64,000 bases of DNA. Source: Microbacterium sp. KUDC0406 (GTDB lineage: Bacteria > Actinomycetota > Actinomycetes > Actinomycetales > Microbacteriaceae). This document shows, in pieces, positions 1-9,470 of the stretch. The notes below the pieces were generated by a model. The model did not search any database. It saw only the letters and a program-made list of their open reading frames with translations, and was not told the origin of the DNA. Numbering within the stretch: the stretch's first letter is position 1; each line of letters begins with the position of its first letter. A program made the translations under genes and the position numbers. The stretch lies in assembly GCF_021582875.1 (NCBI RefSeq), contig NZ_CP091138.1:1426001-1490000 (forward strand), in the 5' to 3' direction.

Positions 1-7
1 TTCCGCG

Positions 8-3000
8 TCACCGATCTCGATGGCCGGAGAGCACGGTCAGACCTCGTTCGACCCGCACCTCCGGGGCCAGCGCGGCGACATCGGCACGCACCAGGGCCAC
101 CGCGTCCGCGCCGACGATCCGTTCGGCGTCGGCGAGATGCGCCGCGAGATCCAGCGTCGGCATGTTCTGCCGTCCGCCCAGCACCTCCGCCAGTGCGAAC
201 GCCTCGACTCCGCGCTCGGCCAGACCGGGGCGGCGCAGAGCCCACGCCGACCAGCCCATCAGCGCCGTGCCCAGCACGGGGCGATCCACGGCCTCCCGCC
301 GATGCCGGCAGGCGGCGATCGTCCTGGTGCGGAGTCTGCGCTCCCAGATCGCCACCTCATCGGAAGTCGACCCCAGCGAGCGGACCGCTGCGGAGAGATA
401 ACCCGACATCGCCATGAGGTACCACGGCGACCGCCGCGTCGCCGGCTCGGCGAACGACCGCATCGCCGCGGTGAACGAGTCCGATGCGGACTGCAGATCG
501 CCCTCGAGCAGATCGGCTTCCGCCAGTCCGTAGAGCCCGATCGAGGTGAGCTCCAGACCGTCCTGGCTCAGCCCTCCCTCATCGACCAGACGCTGGAACA
601 AGGGCCTCGCCTCCGCGGTCCGCCCGAGGCACAGCAGCGCACCGCCCCGCACCCAGGCCTGCTGGCTGAGCTGGTCCTGGGCGTCGTACTCGCGGAACAC
701 CTCGGCGGCACGATCCAGCCAGACCAGCGCATCCTCCGCCTGTCCGGTCTGTGCGGCGAGCTGGGCGGCGAGGTCGGCAGCCATCCCCTCAGCCCAGCGT
801 TCTCCGAGCCTCCTGGCCCGCTCCCAAGCGCTGCGTGCGGCATGCATCGCGGCCTCGGCCTCACCGTCGTTCTCCTCGGACTGGGACAGGAGCAGGTCGG
901 CCACCAGCCGTGCGCGGGGGTCGGGCTCGTCGCGCACGAAGTCCGCAGCGCTCGCGGTGTCGCCTCGGGCGGCCGCGTCCAGAGCTTCGGTGATCAGCCG
1001 CCACGCGGGGGCCAGTCCCTCGCCGGCCGACGCTCGGTGCAGACGCAGCAGCGCCAAGCCCCGCGCGGCTCGCGGGTCGCCGCTGATCATGCATCCGAGC
1101 ACGCCCATCGCCAGCGTGATGACGACGAGATCGGCGTCGATCCGGTCGCGTTCGACCGCGGCGGCGGCCTCGATCATCCGCGGCGCGTAGCCGATGAACT
1201 CCGTGAACGAGCCTCGGATGAACCACGACTGCCCGAGAGTCGTGAACAGTGCGATGGCGTCGGCGTCGCGGGCCCCTGAGAGCAGATGACGCAGGACGTG
1301 GACGAGGTTGTCGTGCTCACGGGTGACGGCGAGGTGCTCCTCCGGCGTGAGCCCCGCGGGGAACAGGCGTGCCCTCTCGCCCTGCTGAACGGCGAATGCC
1401 ACCGCCCAGGCGATCACGGCCTCCCACGCCGCGGTCTCGCTCCCGGTGTCCTCGAGCCGCCGATGGCCGAACTCGCGCACCGTCTCGAGCATCCGGAACC
1501 GCACCTCCGCGTCTGCGGGGTTCTCGATCACGCCCAGAAGCGAGTGCGAGACCAGGCGATCGAGCACGTCGTCGGCCTCTCCGGCGCCCAGCAACGCCTC
1601 GGCGATCGACGCGGAGAAGCCGCCCGGCAGCACCGACAGCAGGGTCAGGGCGTGCTGAGCGTCGAGCGCCAGCAGATCCCAGCTCCATTCGATGACCGCT
1701 TGGAGCGTGCGATGCCGCTCCGGCGCCGATCGGTCGCCGCTGGTGAGCAGCGCGAACCGGTTCCCGAGACGCTGCTCGATCTGCTCTGGCGTCATCGTGC
1801 GCACGCGCGCGGCGGCGAGTTCGATCGCCAGCGGGAGCCCGTCGAGGTGGCGGCACAGACGGGCGACCACCTCGAGGTCGAGCATCGCCCCGGGGCGGGC
1901 GGCGTGCGCCCTCTCGACGAAGAGCCGCACGGCGGGGGCAGAGCCATCGGCTTCGATCGTCAACGGCTCGAGCGGCAGCACCTGCTCGGCGGCGATCGCC
2001 AGCGGGGTTCTGCTCGTCGTGACGATGCGGAGCGTCGGCACCGCGGCGAGCAGTTCCGCGGCGCACTGCGCGGCGCCGTCGATCACCTGCTCGCAGTTGT
2101 CCAGGATGAGGAGCGTGCGCCGCTCCGCCAGCGTCGCGATCACGCGAGCCATCAGGTCGGGGCGCGGAACCCCGTCGTTCAGGCGCCGGCCGGGCGTGAT
2201 CTCGCTGATGCCCAGCGCGGCGGCGACGACGATCGGGACACCCGCATCCTCCCGCACGCCCGCGAGCGGGACCACGACGACGGCCGGAGCATCTGCGTCG
2301 AGGGCGATGGCCTGGGCCAGACGGGTCTTCCCGAGCCCACCGGCGCCGAGGATCGTCAGCAGACGGGACCGGACCAGTACGGCCTTCGCCTGGCGCAAGG
2401 CCTCATCACGGCCGATCAGTTCGTTCGGCGCCGCCTGAACGCCGATGCGCACGCGCGGTCCGGCGGAGTCGGCGGTCTGCAGCAATCGCGCATTGAGCTC
2501 CACCGCCGCAGGGGACGGCGAGCTGCCGAGTTCGTCGCGCAGCCGGGCACGCAGGTCGGCGAAGAGCGCGAGAGCCTCCGGTGTGCGGCCGGCGCCCGCC
2601 AGGGATTCCATCAGGGCGACGTGAACTCCGTCATCCAGCGGGCGCTCCTCGGCCAGTGCGGTCAGCAGTGCGATGGCGTCCGCATCGCGCCCGGCCGCGG
2701 TGTACGCCACGGCGAGACCGGAGCGGATCGTGTCGCGCAGAGTGCCCGCGGTGCGACCGAGCTCGGCGGCGACGGGCGCATCTCCGAGGTCGACGCCCGG
2801 CTCCCCATGCCACAGGGCCGCGGCGGACTCGAGCATGTCGATCCGCTGCGGATCCGTCTCCGCGCGATTGGCCGCGTCCAGGGCGAGAGTCCTGGCCCGG
2901 TGCAGATCGGTCTCGTCGGTGCCGAGGGCGTAGCCGCCCGGAGCGCTGCGCACCAGATCCGTGCCACCCGCGGCGCGCGCCCGGGAGATCAGCGTCTGCA

Positions 3001-3181
3001 GGGCCGCCTTCGGATTCTGCGGCTGGTCCTCGCCCCAGATGTCATCGGCGAGAGCAGGGATCGAGCGCACCGCTCCGCTGCCGGTCAGGGCGAGCGCCGC
3101 GAGCAGCGCTCGCATGGCGGTGCCGCCCGCGTCGCGACCGGCCACCTGCACGGGGCCGAGCACGCCGACCCGGAAGGTCAT
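8..3181 (-). CDS. AfsR/SARP-like BTAD regulator with NTPase domain
   Basis: A predicted cytoplasmic transcriptional regulator of 1057 residues. The N-terminal ~240 residues look like a winged-helix plus bacterial transcriptional activation domain (DDIWGED, then LQTLISRARAAGG). An AP-ATPase/NB-ARC-like NTPase follows, with P-loop GAGGLGKT at residues 279-286, Walker B LLILDNCEQ and a TTSRTPL sensor. The helical C-terminal half resembles TPR-type repeats. The ATG overlaps the dapB stop by four bases (ATGA), so the two genes are probably translationally coupled. An in-frame reading extends upstream across dapB, but that is antisense-free overlap without homology and was rejected. The regulated target cannot be read from sequence; no biosynthetic cluster lies nearby. 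Confidence 0.85.
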   Translation of the reverse strand: MTFRVGVLGPVQVAGRDAGGTAMRALLAALALTGSGAVRSIPALADDIWGEDQPQNPKAALQTLISRARAAGGTDLVRSAPGGYALGTDETDLHRARTLALDAANRAETDPQRIDMLESAAALWHGEPGVDLGDAPVAAELGRTAGTLRDTIRSGLAVAYTAAGRDADAIALLTALAEERPLDDGVHVALMESLAGAGRTPEALALFADLRARLRDELGSSPSPAAVELNARLLQTADSAGPRVRIGVQAAPNELIGRDEALRQAKAVLVRSRLLTILGAGGLGKTRLAQAIALDADAPAVVVVPLAGVREDAGVPIVVAAALGISEITPGRRLNDGVPRPDLMARVIATLAERRTLLILDNCEQVIDGAAQCAAELLAAVPTLRIVTTSRTPLAIAAEQVLPLEPLTIEADGSAPAVRLFVERAHAARPGAMLDLEVVARLCRHLDGLPLAIELAAARVRTMTPEQIEQRLGNRFALLTSGDRSAPERHRTLQAVIEWSWDLLALDAQHALTLLSVLPGGFSASIAEALLGAGEADDVLDRLVSHSLLGVIENPADAEVRFRMLETVREFGHRRLEDTGSETAAWEAVIAWAVAFAVQQGERARLFPAGLTPEEHLAVTREHDNLVHVLRHLLSGARDADAIALFTTLGQSWFIRGSFTEFIGYAPRMIEAAAAVERDRIDADLVVITLAMGVLGCMISGDPRAARGLALLRLHRASAGEGLAPAWRLITEALDAAARGDTASAADFVRDEPDPRARLVADLLLSQSEENDGEAEAAMHAARSAWERARRLGERWAEGMAADLAAQLAAQTGQAEDALVWLDRAAEVFREYDAQDQLSQQAWVRGGALLCLGRTAEARPLFQRLVDEGGLSQDGLELTSIGLYGLAEADLLEGDLQSASDSFTAAMRSFAEPATRRSPWYLMAMSGYLSAAVRSLGSTSDEVAIWERRLRTRTIAACRHRREAVDRPVLGTALMGWSAWALRRPGLAERGVEAFALAEVLGGRQNMPTLDLAAHLADAERIVGADAVALVRADVAALAPEVRVERGLTVLSGHRDR

Positions 3182-3924
3182 GCGCTCGGGCGCAGGCCGA
3201 GGTCGATGATGTTCTCCAGTCCGACCACGACGCCCCGCGCATCGCGCGCGTACGGCAGCGCGAGGCGGATGCCAGGAGCATAGGCATCGGCGGAGTCCAC
3301 GGTGTCGTGGATGATGCTCAGCGACTCCCCCGCACCCGACAGGATGACCTCCTGCTTGGCGATCACGCCTGGCCGGCGCAGGGAGTGGATCGGCACCCCG
3401 GCGACCCGTTGGCCGCGAGCTCGCTGGTCGGCATGCGGAGCGGAGACGGGGCCCTGCCCCTCCCGCGCATCGGCCATCAGCTCGGCGGTCCGCACCGCCG
3501 TGCCGCTGGGAGAGTCGATCTTCGTGTCGCGGTGCGCCTCGATGATCTCGGCGGAGGCGAAGAACGGCGCGGCGGCCGCGGCCAGAGCCGAGCCGAGCGC
3601 CGAGCCCAGCGAGAAGTTCGGGATGAAGACGACGCCGGTGCCTGCGGCATCCGCGAGGGGACGCACCAGAGCGATCCGCTCCTGCGACCAGCCGGAGGTT
3701 CCGACGAGCACGTTGATGCCGCGCTCGATCGCAGCGCGGACCACCTCGACGCTGACCGAGGGCGTCGACGCATCCACGACGAGGTCGGCGCCGTCGAGCT
3801 CGGACAGATCGCTGGACGAGGTGAGCACGCGGACCACCTCGAAGCCGTCGAGCTCGACGATCACCGTGCGGATGATGCCGCCGAGCTTGCCGGTCCCGCC
3901 GACGAGAGCAACCTTCGTGGTCAT
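3178..3924 (-). CDS. dapB: 4-hydroxy-tetrahydrodipicolinate reductase
   Basis: NAD(P)H-dependent reductase of the diaminopimelate/lysine pathway, cytoplasmic, 248 residues as usual for the family. The N-terminus carries a Rossmann glycine motif (GGTGKLGG). The catalytic and substrate-binding segment EAHRDTKIDSPSGTA matches the family's E-A-H-H-x-x-K-x-D-x-P-S-G-T signature, with one of the paired His replaced by Arg. The ATG lies six bases after TAAACT (3931-3936), so the mRNA is probably leaderless. The stop overlaps the start of the downstream BTAD regulator. Confidence 0.93.
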   Translation of the reverse strand: MTTKVALVGGTGKLGGIIRTVIVELDGFEVVRVLTSSSDLSELDGADLVVDASTPSVSVEVVRAAIERGINVLVGTSGWSQERIALVRPLADAAGTGVVFIPNFSLGSALGSALAAAAAPFFASAEIIEAHRDTKIDSPSGTAVRTAELMADAREGQGPVSAPHADQRARGQRVAGVPIHSLRRPGVIAKQEVILSGAGESLSIIHDTVDSADAYAPGIRLALPYARDARGVVVGLENIIDLGLRPSA

Positions 3925-3930
3925 GATTCC

Positions 3931-3987
3931 AGTTTAGGTATATGACAGTCAGGACGGCTCTGGACCTGCCGTGGCGCGCGATACCGT
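3931..3987. promoter_or_regulatory. Divergent -10 elements for dapB and the GNAT gene
   Basis: On the minus strand TAAACT (3931-3936) precedes the dapB ATG by exactly six bases. On the plus strand TACCGT (3982-3987) precedes the GNAT ATG at 3994 by exactly six bases. Neither gene has a Shine-Dalgarno sequence. The geometry fits transcription starting on the first base of the start codon. Confidence 0.6.
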
Positions 3988-3993
3988 TGCTCC

Positions 3994-4461
3994 ATGGTGA
4001 CATTCCGTGCCGTGCCGGCCACAGATCCATCGGCAGTCGCCGTCCTCACCGATTACTTCGCGATGAGGGCGGCCGCATTCCCTGGCGAGTACCGCCCGGC
4101 GTTCCCCGGACCTGACGCGTTCCGCGAGCCCGACGGCGTGTTCCTGCTCGCGCTGGACGACGACGGCGAAGTGCTCGGATGCGGCGCCGTGCGACGCCTG
4201 GCCGACGGCGACTCCGGTCCCCGCTTCGAGATCAAGCACCTGTTCGTGCAGCCCGCGGGTCGCGGCGCGGGCACCGGACGCGCGATCCTCGAGGAGCTCG
4301 AGCGCCGCGCCACGGGCTGGGGTGCGACCGAGCTGGTCCTCGACACGCACCACACGCTCGAGGCCGCAGGCGGCCTGTACGCCCGCAGCGGATATGAGCA
4401 GATCGAGCCCTACAACGAGAACCCGAATGCGACGAGGTGGTACGGCAAGGCGATCTCCTGA
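3994..4461 (+). CDS. GNAT family N-acetyltransferase
   Basis: A 155-residue single-domain acetyltransferase that should transfer an acetyl group from acetyl-CoA to an amine; the acceptor is unknown. The CoA-pyrophosphate loop is visible as HLFVQPAGRGAGTGRAIL (the R/Q-x-x-G-x-G/A motif), followed by the usual helix and C-terminal LYARSGYEQIEPYNENP, typical of GNAT proteins. The gene has its own TACCGT -10 six bases before the ATG and is followed 32 bases later by a Nudix gene on the same strand. Confidence 0.85.
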   Translation: MVTFRAVPATDPSAVAVLTDYFAMRAAAFPGEYRPAFPGPDAFREPDGVFLLALDDDGEVLGCGAVRRLADGDSGPRFEIKHLFVQPAGRGAGTGRAILEELERRATGWGATELVLDTHHTLEAAGGLYARSGYEQIEPYNENPNATRWYGKAIS

Positions 4462-4481
4462 CCCTGCCGAGCTCCAACGGC

Positions 4482-4487
4482 TAGCAT
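4482..4487 (+). promoter_or_regulatory. -10 element of the Nudix gene
   Basis: TAGCAT lies six bases before the GTG at 4494 with no Shine-Dalgarno sequence between, a leaderless arrangement. The Nudix gene therefore seems to be transcribed separately from the GNAT gene just upstream. Confidence 0.5.
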
Positions 4488-4493
4488 CGTCCG

Positions 4494-4967
4494 GTGAGCA
4501 GATTCTCGGTCATCCCGGCGTCCTACGTCTTCCTGCGCAGCGACGAGGGCGTGCTGCTGCAGTTGCGGCAGAACACCGGCTACATGGACGGGATGTGGAG
4601 CGCCGGCGCCGCCGGGCACGTAGAGCCCGGCGAGACCGCGACTCGCGCCGCGGTGCGCGAGGTGTCCGAAGAGCTCGGTGTCGACGTCGGCGAGCACGCC
4701 TTCGCCACGATCTGCGTGCTGCAGCGCACCGACGGCACGGACGATCCGATCGAACAGCGCGTGGAGTGGTTCTTCGCCTGCGACGCCTGGACGGGGGAAC
4801 CCGCGATCCAGGAGCCCGAGAAGTGCGCGGAGCTGCGCTGGTTCCCCCTCGACGCGCTGCCGTCGAACATGCCGCCGCACGAGCGGCACGTGCTCGACTG
4901 GCTGCGGGAGCACGCCGAGATCGGCATCCTCTCGCTCGGCTTCGCGAACGAGGTCGTGGGAGCCTAG
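4494..4967 (+). CDS. Nudix hydrolase
   Basis: A 157-residue protein with a perfect Nudix box: G-x5-E-x7-REVSEELGV, reading GHVEPGE then REVSEELGV. The two adjacent Glu of the REUxEE core bind the metal. The family hydrolyses nucleoside diphosphates linked to another moiety, and the box alone does not give the substrate. The start is GTG, six bases after TAGCAT. The gene converges on the histidine phosphatase, and the two stop codons overlap by two bases. Confidence 0.9.
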   Translation: MSRFSVIPASYVFLRSDEGVLLQLRQNTGYMDGMWSAGAAGHVEPGETATRAAVREVSEELGVDVGEHAFATICVLQRTDGTDDPIEQRVEWFFACDAWTGEPAIQEPEKCAELRWFPLDALPSNMPPHERHVLDWLREHAEIGILSLGFANEVVGA

Positions 4968-5566
4968 ACCGCGGCGTAGTCCGGTAGACCGGTGCGCAGC
5001 TCCATCGGCAGGTGACCGAGGTCGTTGTGCGTGAGCAGCGACCACGGCCGCCCCTGCTTCTGCGCGATGACCGTCAGCCCGCAGTGCGCCTGATTCAGCG
5101 TCATCCAGCGCCATTCGGGAGCGCCCAGCACCTCGCGCACGAACCACGAGATCACGAAGTTGTGCGTGATCAGCACCTCGTGCACCTCGCCGTTCTTGCG
5201 CATGAGGAACTCGTTCACGGCATCCGACATCTGCGCCGTGCCCGCATCGATCTCGGCATCGGTCACCGAGCCGAAGAAAGGCTCGAACACCGCCGGCGTC
5301 TCGTCCGTCATCCCTGTGGGGATGCAGTCGAAGAGCAGCGCGGACGGCTCGGGGTCGACCGATGGCAGGCGGGCCGCGACGGCCCGCGCAGTCTCGGCGG
5401 CGCGCAGCAGCGGCGAGTGCCAGACGGCATCAAGCGGCAGTCCGGAAAGACGATCCGCGATCAGCTCGGCCTGCCGCTGACCTCGTGGAGAAAGGGGTCC
5501 GTCGTCGACGCCGTGCTCGGCATCCTGATGTTCACCGTGTCTGACCAGATAGATGTAATGCGTCAC
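4964..5566 (-). CDS. Histidine phosphatase family protein
   Basis: A phosphoglycerate-mutase-superfamily phosphatase of 200 residues. The phosphohistidine motif LVRHGE is at the N-terminus, SPLLRAAETARAVA gives the second Arg, and the late VLITHNF supplies the second catalytic His. The substrate is unknown. The GTG start overlaps the stop of a possible nine-codon upstream reading frame (5592-5563) in a GTGA arrangement, so it may be translated by coupling; no good Shine-Dalgarno sequence is present. Confidence 0.85.
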   Translation of the reverse strand: MTHYIYLVRHGEHQDAEHGVDDGPLSPRGQRQAELIADRLSGLPLDAVWHSPLLRAAETARAVAARLPSVDPEPSALLFDCIPTGMTDETPAVFEPFFGSVTDAEIDAGTAQMSDAVNEFLMRKNGEVHEVLITHNFVISWFVREVLGAPEWRWMTLNQAHCGLTVIAQKQGRPWSLLTHNDLGHLPMELRTGLPDYAAV

Positions 5567-5637
5567 AACTCGCTCACTTCATGCCCCCTCATCGGGGCAC
5601 CACCAGCCTATGCCACCCCGCCGACGCCGGTCGTCGT

Positions 5638-6579
5638 TCAGCTCGCAGCGCGGGTGAGATCGCCAACCTGCGTGCGCGACAGCGTCACGCCGGCGCCCTG
5701 CATCAGTTCGTCGACCTGATCTGCGGCGAAGGCGTTCACGATCGGCGCGGCGATCGTGCGCTGCGCGAGCAGCCACGAGATCGAGACCGCCGCGACCGGC
5801 ACGGCGAGCTCCTGCGCGACGAGGTCGAGCGCGCGCAGGATCTTGATGCCGCGCCGGTTCAGGTGCGAGCGCAGCTGCTCGCCGCGCACGCCGGTGACGG
5901 CCTGCTTGGTGCGGTGACGTCCGGAGAGGAAGCCGTGCTCGAGCGCGTGCGACGGGGTGACGGCCAGGCTCTGCGCGCCGGCCACCAGCCGCAGATCGCC
6001 CTCGAAGGGCTCGCGTCGCACGAGGTTGTACGGCTCGTCGATCACATCGATGCGCGGATACCCGGCGGATGCGAGGATGCGGGCCTCCACCAGGCGCTCC
6101 GCGGCGAAGCGGAACGCACCGACCGAACCGATCTTGCCGGTCTCGCGCAGCCATTCGACGGTGGCGAGCGTGTCTTCGAGGTTCGTGCTCGGATCCAGCG
6201 TGGCATCCAGGTAGAGCACGTCGATGTGCTCGGTGCCGAGGCGGGTCAGCGAGCCCTCCACGGCGCGCACCAGATTGATCGAGCCGAGACCGGGGTTGTC
6301 CGGATGGGCGCCCACGCGCGCGCCGATCACGACGCGATCGCGCGCACCTCGCGACCCCAGCCATTGGCCGACGATGTGCTCGCTGCGCCCACCCGAGTAG
6401 CCGTCCGCGGTGTGCACGGCATTGCCGCCGAACTCGAGGTAGCGGTCCAGGATGGCATGACTGCTGTCACGGTCGATGTTCCAGCCGAACTCCGCTGCGC
6501 CGAGCATGAGCGGGAAGGTGCGCAGGCCGGTCTCGCCGAGGTCGGCACGGATGCTCTCGCCGACGCCGGGACCCACCAC
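5638..6579 (-). CDS. Aldo/keto reductase family protein with degenerate active site
   Basis: The 313-residue sequence follows the TIM-barrel pattern of AKRs (GGRSEHIVGQWL, GSINLVRAVEGSLTRLGTEHIDVLYL), but the catalytic tetrad is largely gone. The family's D-T-A-x-x-Y reads HTADGY, so Asp is replaced by His. The T-K of strand 3 reads VIGARVG, so Lys becomes Arg. The usual Y-x-L-H reads LYLDAT, so His becomes Asp. Only Tyr remains. A canonical AKR lies in the same window at 54964-55935 for comparison. The protein may bind NADPH or act without standard reductase chemistry. The GTG start is uncertain because no Shine-Dalgarno sequence is seen; an in-frame ATG lies about 70 bases inside. Confidence 0.75.
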   Translation of the reverse strand: MVGPGVGESIRADLGETGLRTFPLMLGAAEFGWNIDRDSSHAILDRYLEFGGNAVHTADGYSGGRSEHIVGQWLGSRGARDRVVIGARVGAHPDNPGLGSINLVRAVEGSLTRLGTEHIDVLYLDATLDPSTNLEDTLATVEWLRETGKIGSVGAFRFAAERLVEARILASAGYPRIDVIDEPYNLVRREPFEGDLRLVAGAQSLAVTPSHALEHGFLSGRHRTKQAVTGVRGEQLRSHLNRRGIKILRALDLVAQELAVPVAAVSISWLLAQRTIAAPIVNAFAADQVDELMQGAGVTLSRTQVGDLTRAAS

Positions 6580-6813
6580 GGGGATCGGTGCTGAGGGATG
6601 CCCATCGCCCTGCAGCGAGGCGCGCTCCGCTTCGGCTGATGTGCCGACGCTGAAGAGACGCAGACGTTAAACCCCCGCGGATCTTCCGATCCGTTCGACT
6701 TTCAGCACCCCCCGGTGCGTACTTCGAGGGTAAGGGACGTTTTCTCCGGCTCCTGCCGATTCCCTGGGAACGGCGGAAACTCACCGTAACGGTTTGGTCA
6801 CATCGGATACGAC

Positions 6814-6847
6814 CGAGGTCCGGCCCCGCAGACGGGACCGGACCTCG
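6814..6847 (-). terminator. Hairpin downstream of pnp
   Basis: An inverted repeat of CGAGGTCCGGCCCC with GGGACCGGACCTCG (one mismatch, six-base loop) begins 18 bases after the pnp stop. There is no T run, so it may be an L-shaped actinobacterial terminator or an mRNA 3'-end stabiliser. Confidence 0.6.
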
Positions 6848-6864
6848 TGATCGGATGCCGGGGC

Positions 6865-9135
6865 TCAGCCCTCGACGACCTCTTCGACCTTCTCGTCCGC
6901 AGCGGCCTCCTCGAGCACGGGCTCGAGGGACAGCTTGCCGCGGTCGTCGATCTTGGTGATGCGCACCAGCAGCTTCTGGCCGACCGAGAGCACGTCGTCG
7001 ACGTTCTCGACGCGCTTGCCACCGGCGAGCTTGCGCACCTCGGTGACGTGCAGCAGGCCGTCCTTGCCGGGCAGCAGCGAGATGAAGGCGCCGAAGGTGG
7101 CGATCTTCACGACGGTGCCGAGGAACTGCTCGCCGACCTCCGGGTTGGTGGGGTTGGCGATCGCGTTCACCTGGGCGCGTGCGGCCTCGGCCGACGGACC
7201 GTCGGTCGCGCCGATGTAGACGGTGCCGTCCTCCTCGATGGAGATCTGCGCGCCGGTCTCGTCCTGGATCGCGTTGATCGTCTTGCCCTTGGGGCCGATC
7301 AGCTCGCCGATCTTGTCGACCGGGATCTGCACGCTGATCACGCGCGGTGCGGTCGGAGCCATCTCGTCGGGCGCATCGATCGCGGCGTTCAGCACGCCCA
7401 GGATCGTGAGGCGCGCCTCCTTGGCCTGGGTCAGCGCGCCGGCGAGGACCTCGGAAGGAATGCCGTCGAGCTTGGTGTCCAGCTGGATCGCGGTCACGAA
7501 CTCGCTGGTTCCGGCGACCTTGAAGTCCATGTCGCCCAGTGCGTCCTCGGCGCCGAGGATGTCGGTCAGCGCCGCGTAGCGCGTCTGACCGTCGACCTCG
7601 TCGGACACCAGGCCCATGGCGATGCCGGCGACGGGTGCGCGCAGCGGCACACCGGCGTTCAGCAGCGACAGGGTCGAGGCGCAGACGGAGCCCATCGAGG
7701 TCGAGCCGTTCGATCCGAGGGCCTCGGAGACCTGACGGATCGCGTAGGGGAACTCCTCGCGGGTGGGCAGCACCGGCACGAGCGCGCGCTCGGCCAGGAA
7801 GCCGTGCCCGATCTCGCGACGCTTCGGCGACCCGACGCGACCGGTCTCACCGGTCGAGTAGGGCGGGAAGTTGTAGTGGTGCATGTAGCGCTTGCTCGTC
7901 GTCGGCGACAGCGAGTCGATCTGCTGCTCCATCTTGAGCATGTTCAGCGTGGTGACACCCATGATCTGGGTCTCGCCGCGCTGGAAGATCGCCGAGCCGT
8001 GCACGCGCGGGATGACCTGCACCTCGGCGTCCAGCGGACGGATGTCCGCCAGGCCACGACCGTCGATGCGGATGTTCTCACTGAGGATGCGTCCGCGGAC
8101 GATCTTCTTGGTGACCGCCTTGTAGGCGGCCGAGAACTCGAGGGTCGCGACGGCCTGCAGCTCGCCCGCCTCGACGGCGGCGACGAGCTCGGCGTGGACG
8201 CGCTCCTTGATGGCGTCGTCGGCGGTCTGGCGCTCGATCTTGTCGGCGATCTGGTAGACGCCGACCAGGTCGTCGTAGGCGCGCTGCGCCACGAAGTCGT
8301 AGGTCTCCTGGGAGTACGGCAGGAACACCGGGTAGACACCCGGCTCCTTCGACGAGTGCGCGGCCAGCTCGGCCTGCGCCTTCACGAGCTGCGCGATGAA
8401 CGGCTTCGAGGCCTCGAGCCCCTGGGCCACGATCTCCTCGTTCGGCTTGGTGGCGCCGGCCTTGATCAGGTTCCAGCTGCCCTCGGTCGCCTCGGCCTCG
8501 ACCATCATGATCGCGACGTCCTCGGTGCCGTCGGCCTTGGTCACGACGCGACCGGCGACGATCAGGTCGAACACGGCCTCGCTGACCTGCTCGGCCGTCG
8601 GGAACGCGACCCACTGGTCGGCGTGCTCGCCGTGACCGGGAATGAACGCGAGGCGGACGCCCGCGACCGGACCGGAGAACGGCAGGCCCGAGATCTGGGT
8701 CGATGCGGATGCCGCGTTGATCGCCAGCGCGTCGTAGAACTCGCCCGGCGCGATCGACAGCACGGTGATGACGATCTGGACCTCGTTGCGCAGGCCGTCG
8801 ACGAACGACGGACGCAGCGGACGGTCGATCAGACGGCAGACCAGGATCGCCTCGGTCGAGGGACGGCCCTCACGACGGAAGAACGATCCGGGGATCTTGC
8901 CTGCGGCGTAGGAGCGCTCCTCGACGTCGACCGTCAGCGGGAAGAAGTCGAACCCCTCGCGCGGGTGCTTGCCCGCGCTGGTGGCCGAGAGGAGCATGGT
9001 CTCGCCGTCGAGATAGGCGGCTACTGCGCCCTGAGCCTGCTGCGCGAGGCGGCCGGTCTCGAAGCGGATGGTGCGGGTGCCGAAGCGACCGTTGTCGAGA
9101 ACGGCCTCGGTGGCGGTGATTTCAGGACCTTCCAA
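6865..9135 (-). CDS. pnp: Polyribonucleotide nucleotidyltransferase (PNPase)
   Basis: Phosphorolytic 3'-5' exoribonuclease and polymerase of mRNA turnover. It reads as two RNase PH domains ([15 protein letters not shown] and [20 protein letters not shown]), a KH domain with [15 protein letters not shown], and a C-terminal S1 domain ([21 protein letters not shown]). I chose the TTG at 9135, giving 756 residues, because AGAAGGAGAG lies at ideal spacing and [16 protein letters not shown] is the expected N-terminus. A reading from 9168 would add eleven basic residues and drop the ribosome binding site. The C-terminus ends in an acidic tail. Confidence 0.95.
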   Translation of the reverse strand: MEGPEITATEAVLDNGRFGTRTIRFETGRLAQQAQGAVAAYLDGETMLLSATSAGKHPREGFDFFPLTVDVEERSYAAGKIPGSFFRREGRPSTEAILVCRLIDRPLRPSFVDGLRNEVQIVITVLSIAPGEFYDALAINAASASTQISGLPFSGPVAGVRLAFIPGHGEHADQWVAFPTAEQVSEAVFDLIVAGRVVTKADGTEDVAIMMVEAEATEGSWNLIKAGATKPNEEIVAQGLEASKPFIAQLVKAQAELAAHSSKEPGVYPVFLPYSQETYDFVAQRAYDDLVGVYQIADKIERQTADDAIKERVHAELVAAVEAGELQAVATLEFSAAYKAVTKKIVRGRILSENIRIDGRGLADIRPLDAEVQVIPRVHGSAIFQRGETQIMGVTTLNMLKMEQQIDSLSPTTSKRYMHHYNFPPYSTGETGRVGSPKRREIGHGFLAERALVPVLPTREEFPYAIRQVSEALGSNGSTSMGSVCASTLSLLNAGVPLRAPVAGIAMGLVSDEVDGQTRYAALTDILGAEDALGDMDFKVAGTSEFVTAIQLDTKLDGIPSEVLAGALTQAKEARLTILGVLNAAIDAPDEMAPTAPRVISVQIPVDKIGELIGPKGKTINAIQDETGAQISIEEDGTVYIGATDGPSAEAARAQVNAIANPTNPEVGEQFLGTVVKIATFGAFISLLPGKDGLLHVTEVRKLAGGKRVENVDDVLSVGQKLLVRITKIDDRGKLSLEPVLEEAAADEKVEEVVEG

Positions 9136-9254
9136 GAGGTCTCTCCTTCTTCGTTTAGGCTCGCGCATCCGTATGATGAGCGAGCATGCAGACCTGTATG
9201 CAGATGCATAAATGGCACAGGCGGCCGCATCAAGACTATCAGTGGCGGCTGCAC

Positions 9255-9260
9255 TAGGCT
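9255..9260 (+). promoter_or_regulatory. -10 element of the DUF5302 gene
   Basis: TAGGCT ends six bases before the ATG at 9267, with no Shine-Dalgarno sequence. This fits the leaderless pattern repeated through the window. Confidence 0.55.
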
Positions 9261-9266
9261 GGCGAC

Positions 9267-9443
9267 ATGAGTACCGAAGGCAAAGACGCCGCTTCCGACG
9301 AGATGAAGCGCAAGTTCAGAGAGGCGCTCGAGAAGAAGAACGCGCATCACCGCACGGGTCAGGCGCACCTCGACGGCGACTCCGCAGTGCACGCCACGAA
9401 CGCCCCGCAGATGAAGCGCGAGTTCCGCCGCAAGAGCGGCTGA
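9267..9443 (+). CDS. DUF5302-like small protein
   Basis: A 58-residue basic, hydrophilic protein with no membrane segment. It starts with an acidic tract followed by [12 protein letters not shown], and ends in [10 protein letters not shown]. This two-block pattern (K-R-K-F-R-E-A-L near the start, F-R-R-K-S-G at the end) matches my recollection of the actinobacterial DUF5302 family, whose function is not known. It is transcribed divergently from pnp and followed by another tiny gene, so the two could form a small operon. Confidence 0.75.
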   Translation: MSTEGKDAASDEMKRKFREALEKKNAHHRTGQAHLDGDSAVHATNAPQMKREFRRKSG

Positions 9444-9470
9444 GCAGGGCATCGACACAGGAGCACGGTG

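Noticed and set aside
1286..3283. Long plus-strand open frame opposite the BTAD gene
   Set aside because: Antisense open frames are common at this GC; the translation is Arg/His/Gln-rich without motifs.
3182..4030. Upstream extension of the BTAD regulator frame across dapB
   Set aside because: It is an open frame only because of high GC; dapB in the other frame has full homology motifs, and the ATGA overlap gives a natural start.
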